Positions 53,898 through 60,494 of a stretch of 64,000 bases of DNA are shown here, in pieces; position 1 is the first letter of the stretch; each line of letters opens with the position of its first letter. The notes beneath the pieces were generated by a model. It had not been told where the DNA came from. It did not search any database and saw only the letters and a program-made list of their open reading frames with translations. A program made the position numbers and the translations under genes. This DNA comes from Avrilella dinanensis (GTDB lineage Bacteria; Bacteroidota; Bacteroidia; Flavobacteriales; Flavobacteriaceae): assembly GCF_002807015.1 (NCBI RefSeq), contig NZ_NIPO01000001.1, positions 1,563,604 through 1,627,603 of the forward strand, in the 5' to 3' direction.

Positions 53898-53922
53898 GAA
53901 AAGGGCTTTGCAAGCCCTTTTC
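53898..53922 (+). terminator. Terminator after the metal-transport genes
   Basis: GAAAAGGGCTT (53898-53908) and AAGCCCTTTTC (53912-53922) pair exactly around TGC, followed by TCTTGTCC. It lies 135 bp after the CDF stop. The gap 53764-54288 also holds an orphan promoter, a repeat and a second terminator. Confidence 0.8.
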
Positions 53923-53959
53923 TCTTGTCCTGTAATCCCGATAGGGAATAAAATGTTTA

Positions 53960-53993
53960 TTTGTTTTTGAGAAACAAAAAATTCGTATATTTG
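53960..53993 (+). promoter_or_regulatory. Orphan Bacteroidota promoter
   Basis: TTTG at 53960-53963, 22-bp spacer, TATATTTG at 53986-53993. No ORF with an ATG follows before the terminator at 54129. Confidence 0.6.
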
Positions 53994-54038
53994 CTTTGAG
54001 CTAACGGAAACACGTTGAAATACAAAGCAATAAGCACC

Positions 54039-54054
54039 GTTACCAAATCGTTAC
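54039..54054 (+). repeat. 16-bp flanking repeat, right copy
   Basis: GTTACCAAATCGTTAC, the right-hand partner of 49795-49810 (14 of 16 identical, same orientation). Confidence 0.55.
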
Positions 54055-54128
54055 CTGACTTTTTTGATAATCTTTATAAAAGCTTAGTATTCAACCGATA
54101 CAGCTTTTTCCTGAAAACTTTAAAATAT

Positions 54129-54163
54129 AAACCCTTGAAAACCAAATGGATTTTTGAGGGTTT
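54129..54163 (+). terminator. Terminator of the orphan transcript
   Basis: AAACCCTTGAAAA (54129-54141) pairs with TTTTTGAGGGTTT (54151-54163) with two G-U positions, followed by TTTCTTT. Confidence 0.65.
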
Positions 54164-54288
54164 TTTCTTTAGTGCTCTTATATATGCTTAAACTCTGTCA
54201 GAAAGTCTTGCTGTGATTGGGCTGATTAAATATATTTACGTTTTTAAAATAAATACATTTTTCATCTTTTTAGAAAGACAAACTCAAA

Positions 54289-55599
54289 TTATTTAAAAAA
54301 ATGCATCGAAAATGTCGTTTTTTCATTTTCGGAAGAAAAGAACAAATAACCTCCGTGAGCTTCGATTATATTTTTAGAAAGCGTAAGTCCGATTCCTGCA
54401 CCCTCTTTTCGGGTAGTGAAAAAGGGTAAAAACACTTTGCTTTCAATTTCTTTTTCAATTCCTTGTCCGCTGTCTGTAATTTCGATAATGATGCGTTTTT
54501 CTTTCCGAAACAGGCTAACAGATATATTTTTTTCATCTGAATTTTTAAGAGCATAAATTCCGTTTGTAATAAGATTTATCAAAACCTGTTCTAATTGTTG
54601 TCTGTCAACTTCCAAAAATATTTTTTCGAGTTCCGAAACCACATTTATGTTTTCAGTTTTCAGAAGTGGTTGCATCACATTTATACACTCCGACACCAAA
54701 ATACTCAAATCGGTAAGTTGTTTTTGAGGTGATGGAAGCGATGCTAATTTTCGGTAGTTTTCTACAAAAAACTGCAAATGATTGCTTCGGTTGGAAATAG
54801 TTTCCAGTCCGTTTTGTAAATCTTCTTTATCTTCTTCATCAAGGTTTTTTTGAGCCGTAATTCCTTGCAAACTCTTGGATAAAGATTGAATCGGAGTTAG
54901 TGAATTCATCAATTCATGCGAAATAACATTCATCAGATTGATCCAGGATTCTTTTTCCTTTCGGTCAATTATCTTCTGAATCGGATCTAAAAGCAACACA
55001 AAATAATCCTGGTTATAAGTTGTAGTTCTCGAGGTCTGCATCACAAAAGTCTGGAAATTTTCTTTCTCGAATCGGATATTTACTGAAGTCTTATTGTCTG
55101 AAAAGCCAGATTTTTCGATTTCTTCAAAAACGGAAGGAATAAATCCTTTTAGAAAACCAAAATCACTGACTTTAGGAACGGTAAACAACTCCGAAAAATA
55201 ATCATTCATCAAAAAAACTTGCCAATCATTTTCCTTTTTTACCAAGATTAAAATACCACTTTCTAAGGTGTTGAGCAAATTTCTAAAAATCATTTCCTGA
55301 GAAGATTGCTCGAATTGTCTTTCTTTCAATTCGTTGTACAATCGAATCATTGGTTCTTGTTTTTTATTCGGAATTTTTGAGAATTGATTCGAAAAATCTT
55401 TATGTAAAATCGCCTTTATCGTTTTATCATAAAAATCTTGATTTTTCCGTACAAACTGATACCATTCTGCAAAAGCAACCAGTATCAATATTCCGAAAAT
55501 CATTGCAGTATATGGGTATGAATCTGTAATGCAAAAAACCATTGCCACAATCAGTAGAATGATAATCAGAACTCGATATGTAAAAGAAAAAAGTGTCAA
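54289..55599 (-). CDS. NtrY-like membrane sensor histidine kinase
   Basis: 436 residues. Two short hydrophobic helices at 5-50 are followed by a PAS-like region (about 95-215). Then come the H-box NVISHELMNSLTPIQSLSKS near 226, N-box LINLITNGIYALK near 337, G1 ITDSGQGIEKEIE near 375 and G2 GAGIGLTLSKNIIEAHGG near 400. It is the kinase partner of the upstream NtrC-type regulator, 141 bp away with a palindromic repeat in between. Input signal unknown; the neighbouring export operon suggests envelope stress or a toxic compound. Confidence 0.9.
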   Translation of the reverse strand: MTLFSFTYRVLIIILLIVAMVFCITDSYPYTAMIFGILILVAFAEWYQFVRKNQDFYDKTIKAILHKDFSNQFSKIPNKKQEPMIRLYNELKERQFEQSSQEMIFRNLLNTLESGILILVKKENDWQVFLMNDYFSELFTVPKVSDFGFLKGFIPSVFEEIEKSGFSDNKTSVNIRFEKENFQTFVMQTSRTTTYNQDYFVLLLDPIQKIIDRKEKESWINLMNVISHELMNSLTPIQSLSKSLQGITAQKNLDEEDKEDLQNGLETISNRSNHLQFFVENYRKLASLPSPQKQLTDLSILVSECINVMQPLLKTENINVVSELEKIFLEVDRQQLEQVLINLITNGIYALKNSDEKNISVSLFRKEKRIIIEITDSGQGIEKEIESKVFLPFFTTRKEGAGIGLTLSKNIIEAHGGYLFFSSENEKTTFSMHFFK

Positions 55600-55620
55600 G
55601 TTTTTTAGTTTTTAGTGTTT

Positions 55621-55735
55621 CGTCACTTCGAGTGATTTTTCGTAGAGAAACGAAGAAAAATTGTATCGAGAAGTTACAAAGTTCTCGATACATTTTTTGT
55701 TCCATTTCATTTCACAAAAAACACTCGAACTGACG
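55621..55735 (-). repeat. Palindromic dispersed repeat, family 1, copy B
   Basis: 115 bp, same ends as copy A (CGTCACTTCGAGT and ACTCGAACTGACG). It nearly matches copy A over its first 50 bases. Between the NtrC-type and NtrY-type genes. Strand given relative to transcription. Confidence 0.9.
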
Positions 55736-55740
55736 TTATT

Positions 55741-57102
55741 TTAATATTTTAAGTTATATTTTTCCATTCTCCGATATAAGGCAGGACGAGACAAATTCAG
55801 TTCCTGTGCTGCTTTACTGATGTTTCCGTTGTATTTAAGAAGTGTTTTTTCGATTTGAATTTTCTCGAAATCACTAACCGAAACTTCTTCTGTTTCATCT
55901 TCAACAAACGGAACATCAATAATGTCCATTTCGTTTATCGAAATAACCAAATTATCAGCTAAAATAACTGCTCTTTCGATTTTATTTTCCATTTCACGAA
56001 TATTCCCTTTCCAAGGGTAATTTTCCATAAAACCGAGCAATTTTTCATCAAAACTCAAATCGGACTTTTCGTATTTTGTTTTGATTTTTTCTAACAGAAA
56101 ATTAGCCAAATCTACAATATCGGTTTTTCGCTTACGAAGTGGCACAAGCTCGATTTCCATTGTGTTTATTCGGTATAACAAATCTTCTCTGAAATGTTTT
56201 TCGGAAACTTCTCTGTGAATATTTACATTCGTTGCCGTAATAATTCGAACATTTAAAGGTCTTGGGGTCGATTCTCCCAGCCGAACAACTGTTTTGGTCT
56301 GAATTACGTACAGCAATTTGCTTTGTAAATGAAGCGGTAGATTTCCGATTTCGTCCAAAAAAATGGTTCCGTTTTGAGCCATTTCAAAACGTCCGATTGT
56401 ATCAGATTTCGCATCTGTAAAAGCTCCTTTGGCATATCCGAACAATTCACTTTCAAACAGGTTTTCGCTTAACGAACCCAAATCAACCTGAACGAAAGGC
56501 TTGTCTTTTCGGTGCGAATTATCATGAATGTATTTGGCCAAAAATGATTTCCCTGTTCCGTTTTCTCCCAAAATTAAAACATTTGCATCGGTTAATGCCA
56601 CTTTATCAGCTAATTTATACGATTGCAAAATTGCTTCAGATTTTCCGATAAATGCCGTTTCGGATTTTGGTTCTGAAAGCTTTTTCTTTTTTCGCTTTCG
56701 ACTTTCAAGAGTTGCATTATAAACAAGTGCCAATAATTTTTCATTATCCCAGGGTTTGAGGATATAATCGAAAGCTCCGTTTTTGAGTCCTTCAACTGCT
56801 GTTTCTACCTTTCCGAAAGCGGTCATCAGAATCACAACGGTTTGAGGCGAAAATTTCGAGATTTCTTTCAACCAATGAATCCCCTCTCTCCCATCTTCAA
56901 AACCGATTCGGTAATTCATATCAAGTAAAACCACATCAATGTCATTTTCACCCAAAACCTCAAGGATTTTTCTGGGAGAATTAGCAGAAAAAATTCCTTC
57001 GTAATGCTTTCTCAAAAGCACTTTCAGAGAAAAAAGAATTTCCTCTTGGTCATCGACGAGTAATATATTGGCTTGTTTTTTTTTCATTTTTTGTTTTTTC
57101 AA
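55741..57102 (-). CDS. NtrC-type sigma-54-dependent response regulator
   Basis: 453 residues. Receiver domain 12-125 (phospho-acceptor Asp in VVLLDMNYRIG, conserved Lys in DYILKPWDN), sigma-54 AAA+ domain about 155-385 with P-loop GENGTGKSFLAKYIHD, the sigma-54 contact loop GAFTDAKSD (GAFTGA with Asp) and Walker B NGTIFLDEIGNL. A C-terminal Fis-type helix-turn-helix follows (NISKAAQELNLSRPALYRRM). It activates sigma-54 promoters. The divergent adaptor gene has paired palindromes and a sigma-54-like site in its upstream region, which are the probable target. Confidence 0.94.
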   Translation of the reverse strand: MKKQKMKKKQANILLVDDQEEILFSLKVLLRKHYEGIFSANSPRKILEVLGENDIDVVLLDMNYRIGFEDGREGIHWLKEISKFSPQTVVILMTAFGKVETAVEGLKNGAFDYILKPWDNEKLLALVYNATLESRKRKKKKLSEPKSETAFIGKSEAILQSYKLADKVALTDANVLILGENGTGKSFLAKYIHDNSHRKDKPFVQVDLGSLSENLFESELFGYAKGAFTDAKSDTIGRFEMAQNGTIFLDEIGNLPLHLQSKLLYVIQTKTVVRLGESTPRPLNVRIITATNVNIHREVSEKHFREDLLYRINTMEIELVPLRKRKTDIVDLANFLLEKIKTKYEKSDLSFDEKLLGFMENYPWKGNIREMENKIERAVILADNLVISINEMDIIDVPFVEDETEEVSVSDFEKIQIEKTLLKYNGNISKAAQELNLSRPALYRRMEKYNLKY

Positions 57103-57196
57103 CCGCAGATTAAAAGAATTTTTTACAGATTTTCCATCTCAAATCATTTTATTCCATCTTTTTCTTTTCTCTTTTTTCTATTTTCTAAATAAAATC

Positions 57197-57232
57197 GTCC
57201 GTTTCCGAACGTACACTTGTCCGTTTTCGGAC
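57197..57232. promoter_or_regulatory. Paired palindromes, probable NtrC-type enhancer sites
   Basis: GTCCGTTTCCGAAC (57197-57210) and GTCCGTTTTCGGAC (57219-57232), centres 22 bp apart, so on the same helix face. The second extends to a perfect TGTCCG/CGGACA. They stand about 70 bp before a sigma-54-like promoter, as enhancer sites do. Confidence 0.65.
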
Positions 57233-57296
57233 AGTTTGTTTTTGTTCTAAAATTCTTCTTTTTTCAATATCAATGCTTTACAGGTTTTTAAAGTTA

Positions 57297-57311
57297 TGGC
57301 ACAGATATTTC
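57297..57311 (+). promoter_or_regulatory. Sigma-54-like promoter of the export operon
   Basis: TGGCACAGATATTTC fits TGGCAC-N5-TTGC except one base in the -12 element (TTTC). The GG of the -24 element is intact. Predicted transcription start is near 57322, upstream of the GTG at 57342. Confidence 0.5.
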
Positions 57312-57341
57312 TTATTGATTATCAGTCAAATAAACGATATC

Positions 57342-58583
57342 GTGGACAAAGTTATAAAACGTAAAAGTAATAAAAAACGAAATCTGATACTAATCGGAAG
57401 TGCTGTTTTAATATTCGGATTTTTGGGATATTTATCTCTGACAAAAAAACGAGCATTAAACGTAAAAACATCAGAAGTTTTAATCAAAGAGGTTAAACTT
57501 GACTATTTTGAAGATTTTATTGTTTTTCAGGCAAAAACAGAACCGTTACATTCAATGCTTATCAACGTAATTGAAGGAGGCTCGGTTCAGGAAATTTATG
57601 TTGAAAACGGAAGTATGGTTGAAAAAGGACAAGCACTTGCACGATTGTACAATCCGAATACGGAACTCGGATATTTGACACAGGAAACAGCCATTATTGA
57701 GCAAATCAATAATCTGAATGTCGGAAAACTGAATTTAAGAAATCAGGAATTAAACCTGATGAATGATTTGATTGCTATTGAACACGATTTTAATAATGCA
57801 AAAAACCTGTATGACCGAAACAAAAAACTCATCGAAAAAGGTGTAATTTCCAGAAACGAATGGACGATTTCCGAAGAAAGTTATCGTTATCAATTGGAAA
57901 GAAAAAATATCATTCAGGAAAGCATCGAAAAAGAAAAGCAAACCAATGCTGTTCAAATTGCACAAATGAATCAATCTATTGCTACAATGCATAAAAGCTT
58001 GGAAATACTGAAGAAAAATAAACAAAACTTTATTGTTTTGTCTCCACTTGCCGGTAGGTTGTCTTCGTTTGACCCGATTCTAGGAAAAACCTATAATGCA
58101 GGAGAAAGCATCGGGAAAATTGATGTGATGAAAGGTTACAAACTTACCGCTCAAGTTGATGAATTTTATTTAGATAAAATAGCAGTCGGGCAAAAAGGTC
58201 AAATAGAATATAAAGGAAATATTGTTGAAGTTCAGGTTACAAAAGTGCTTCCGGAAGTAAAATCAGGGCGTTTTGATGTAGAGCTGAATTTCCTAACAAA
58301 AGAAGAATTAGCTTTACAGGAAGGAATCAGTTTTGGAGTGAAATTGATTTTATCCGAAAAAGACCAGAAATTGGTTTTACCTAAAGGAAGTTTTTATCAA
58401 GAAACTACAGGAAATTGGATATTTGTTGTAAACGGGCAAAAAGCAGAAAGAAGACAAATAAAACTTGGAAAAGAAAACCCGTATTATTACGAAGTTTTGG
58501 AGGGATTATATGAAGGGGAAAAAGTAATCACTTCGTCCTACAAAGATTATAAAGATGTGGAGGAATTGAATTTAGAGAATTAG
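57342..58583 (+). CDS. MacA/HlyD-type periplasmic adaptor
   Basis: About 413 residues from the GTG at 57342, where VDKVIKRKSNKKRNLIL begins like normal family members. An upstream in-frame ATG (57273) would add 23 residues that overlap the predicted sigma-54 promoter. One inner-membrane helix lies at about 14-33, then the lipoyl halves (MLINVIEGGSVQEIYVENGS near 85), a helical hairpin (about 125-235) and barrel domain (KGYKLTAQVDEFYLDK). It links an inner-membrane ABC exporter to an outer-membrane channel. First gene of the export operon. Confidence 0.85.
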   Translation: MDKVIKRKSNKKRNLILIGSAVLIFGFLGYLSLTKKRALNVKTSEVLIKEVKLDYFEDFIVFQAKTEPLHSMLINVIEGGSVQEIYVENGSMVEKGQALARLYNPNTELGYLTQETAIIEQINNLNVGKLNLRNQELNLMNDLIAIEHDFNNAKNLYDRNKKLIEKGVISRNEWTISEESYRYQLERKNIIQESIEKEKQTNAVQIAQMNQSIATMHKSLEILKKNKQNFIVLSPLAGRLSSFDPILGKTYNAGESIGKIDVMKGYKLTAQVDEFYLDKIAVGQKGQIEYKGNIVEVQVTKVLPEVKSGRFDVELNFLTKEELALQEGISFGVKLILSEKDQKLVLPKGSFYQETTGNWIFVVNGQKAERRQIKLGKENPYYYEVLEGLYEGEKVITSSYKDYKDVEELNLEN

Positions 58584-58627
58584 AATTTTAGAGAAAAGAG
58601 AATAGAACACAGAAAACAGACAAGTTT

Positions 58628-58721
58628 CGTCAGTTTGAGTAGCGAAGTGAAACGGAGCATATCGAGAACTTCTCGATACAATTTTTCTTCATTTTATTAC
58701 GAAAAATTACTCGAAGTGACG
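58628..58721 (+). repeat. Palindromic dispersed repeat, family 1, copy C
   Basis: 94 bp with ends CGTCAGTTTGAGT and ACTCGAAGTGACG and the central ATCGAGAACTTCTCGATA hairpin. Lies between the adaptor and ATPase genes. On the plus strand it is the reverse complement of copies A and B. Confidence 0.9.
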
Positions 58722-58766
58722 GAACGATTAAACAAATAAACAGTTCAACAATTAAACAACGGAATT

Positions 58767-59468
58767 ATGATACAAATACAAAATTTAAACCGAGTTTTCC
58801 AGGCAGAAGAAGTGGAAACAACCGCTTTAAACGAAATTAATTTAACGATAAATCAAGGGGATTTCATTTCGATTATGGGACCTTCGGGTTGTGGCAAATC
58901 AACACTTCTCAACATTATTGGATTGTTGGACAGTCCGACTTCAGGAAACTACAAATTATTGGATAAAGAAATGGCAAATCTCAAGGAAAAAGACAGAGCT
59001 AATGTCAGAAAACAAAACATTGGGTTTATTTTCCAGAATTTTAATTTGATTGATGAGCTTTCGGTTTATGATAACATCGAACTTCCTCTTATTTACAACG
59101 GATTTAAAGCATCTGAAAGAAAAGAAAAAGTAGAAAAGATTGCAGAAAAACTAAATATTTCTCACAGATTGAAACATTTTCCTCAACAATTATCAGGAGG
59201 TCAACAACAAAGAGTTGCGGTAGCCAGAGCTTTGGTTAATGAACCAAAAATCATTTTAGCCGATGAGCCAACAGGAAATCTGGACAGTAAAAACGGAAAC
59301 GAAGTAATGGAGCTTCTGATGAATCTTCACGCAAACGGAGCTACAATTCTGATGGTTACTCACTCGTCTTATGATGCTTCTTTTTCTCAAAAAGTCATCG
59401 AAATGAGAGATGGAGTTATTTTCTCTGAAAAACAAAACCACAGAAATGTTGATGTTTTTTCGGAATAA
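58767..59468 (+). CDS. ABC transporter ATPase (MacB/LolD type)
   Basis: 233 residues. Walker A GPSGCGKST near 38, Q-loop FIFQNFNLIDEL near 92, signature LSGGQQQRVAVARAL near 140 and Walker B IILADEPTGNLDS near 162 are all intact. Sequence class: LolD/MacB ATPases that pair with FtsX-type permeases. Second gene of the export operon; the permease lies two genes downstream. Confidence 0.95.
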   Translation: MIQIQNLNRVFQAEEVETTALNEINLTINQGDFISIMGPSGCGKSTLLNIIGLLDSPTSGNYKLLDKEMANLKEKDRANVRKQNIGFIFQNFNLIDELSVYDNIELPLIYNGFKASERKEKVEKIAEKLNISHRLKHFPQQLSGGQQQRVAVARALVNEPKIILADEPTGNLDSKNGNEVMELLMNLHANGATILMVTHSSYDASFSQKVIEMRDGVIFSEKQNHRNVDVFSE

Positions 59469-59470
59469 AA

Positions 59471-59498
59471 TCCTCCCCTAACCCCTCCGAAGGAGGGG
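59471..59498 (+). repeat. CCCCTCC palindromic repeat, copy 2
   Basis: TCCTCCCCTAACCCCTCC followed by GAAGGAGGGG; it starts two bases after the ATPase stop codon. Confidence 0.8.
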
Positions 59499-59576
59499 AA
59501 CTGTGAGAGGTAAAAAAAGAATCAAAGAAAAGAAGAATACTAAAACAATTATTAACAATTTAAAATTCCCGATTAA

Positions 59577-59610
59577 GCCCCTCTCCTTTGGAGAGGGGTT
59601 GGGGTGAGGA
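59577..59610 (-). repeat. CCCCTCC palindromic repeat, copy 3, ends at a start codon
   Basis: GCCCCTCTCCTTTGGAGAGG with GGTTGGGGTGAGGA following, inverted relative to copy 2. Its GGTGAGG end lies 5 bp before the ATG of the GIN-domain gene and would act as a ribosome-binding site. Confidence 0.8.
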
Positions 59611-59612
59611 TT

Positions 59613-60362
59613 ATGATACGACTAATTTTATTTATAACAACGCTTGCTTTTTCAGTAATCAGCAATGCACAGGTGTCGGAGAACAGAATGGTTTCTGATT
59701 TTACACAAATACATACTTCAACGGGAGTAAATGTTTATTACATGCAATCTTCGGAAAAATCGATAAAGGTTGAAACGGATAATCAGGAAAAATTAAACAG
59801 AATCAAAACCGAAGTAAACGGAGGAAAACTAAAAATCTACATAAAATCCGTAAGGGAAAAAGACAATACATTCAAAAATCTGAAAATCTATGTTTCTGCA
59901 CCTGACGTAAAAGTGTTTGAGGCAGATAGTGGTTCAAAAATTATTTTGGAAAACGGAGTAACTTCTGATTCAAAAATTGATATTGAAGTAAGTTCGGGTT
60001 CGCATATTTCAGGAAATCTGACTACAAAACAAATCGAAATCAAAGCAAGTTCAGGTTCGGCTTTCAAAGGAGAAATAAAAGCAAATTCCATTGATGTCGA
60101 AATAAATAGTGGTTCTAACGTAAGTATTTTGGGAAGTGCTGATAATCTGGAACTTGAAGTAAGCAGTGCATCGAACTTTACAGGAAAAGATTTTACCGCA
60201 AAAACAGCGAGCATCGAAGCAAACACGGCTTCAAATGTTACACTTACAGTAACCGAAAAAATCAAAGCAAGTGCAGATTCACTGGCTAAAATCAATTACT
60301 ACGGAAATCCGAAAAATGCAACCAAAAATTCAAGCTCTTTAGGGGAGGTAAACGAAAAATAA
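59613..60362 (+). CDS. Exported GIN-domain (DUF2807) protein
   Basis: About 249 residues from the ATG at 59613; MIRLILFITTLAFSVISNAQ is a signal peptide. The mature part is a right-handed beta-helix-like repeat of Ser-, Gly- and Asn-rich strands (SSGSHISGNLTTKQIEIKAS, SGSAFKGEIKANSIDVEIN), the head GIN domain of putative adhesins. Located between the ATPase and permease of one operon, so it may be a periplasmic or surface partner of the exporter; that link is inference from position. Confidence 0.85.
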   Translation: MIRLILFITTLAFSVISNAQVSENRMVSDFTQIHTSTGVNVYYMQSSEKSIKVETDNQEKLNRIKTEVNGGKLKIYIKSVREKDNTFKNLKIYVSAPDVKVFEADSGSKIILENGVTSDSKIDIEVSSGSHISGNLTTKQIEIKASSGSAFKGEIKANSIDVEINSGSNVSILGSADNLELEVSSASNFTGKDFTAKTASIEANTASNVTLTVTEKIKASADSLAKINYYGNPKNATKNSSSLGEVNEK

Positions 60363-60369
60363 GGTATTT

Positions 60370-60453
60370 CGTCAGTTCGAGTAGCGAAGCGTATCGAGAA
60401 CTTCTCGATACAATTTTTCTCCATTTCATTACGAAAAATAACTCGAAGTGACG
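60370..60453 (+). repeat. Palindromic dispersed repeat, family 1, copy D
   Basis: 84 bp, ends CGTCAGTTCGAGT and ACTCGAAGTGACG, central hairpin TATCGAGAACTTCTCGATA. The shortest copy, between the GIN-domain and permease genes. Confidence 0.9.
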
Positions 60454-60494
60454 AAACTTTAAACCTTGAACATTAAACTTTAAACAAATCAACA

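Larger units (their letters stand above)
53998..54170 (+). ncRNA. Candidate small RNA or decayed-gene leader
   Basis: An orphan promoter and an intrinsic terminator bracket about 165 nt with no ATG on this strand. The 16-bp repeat at 54039-54054 lies inside. It could be a small RNA or the leader left over from a lost integrase gene. No structural family was recognised. Confidence 0.3.

Noticed and set aside
57273..57341. N-terminal 23 residues of the adaptor frame
   Set aside because: They overlap the predicted sigma-54 promoter and are unlike other adaptor starts.
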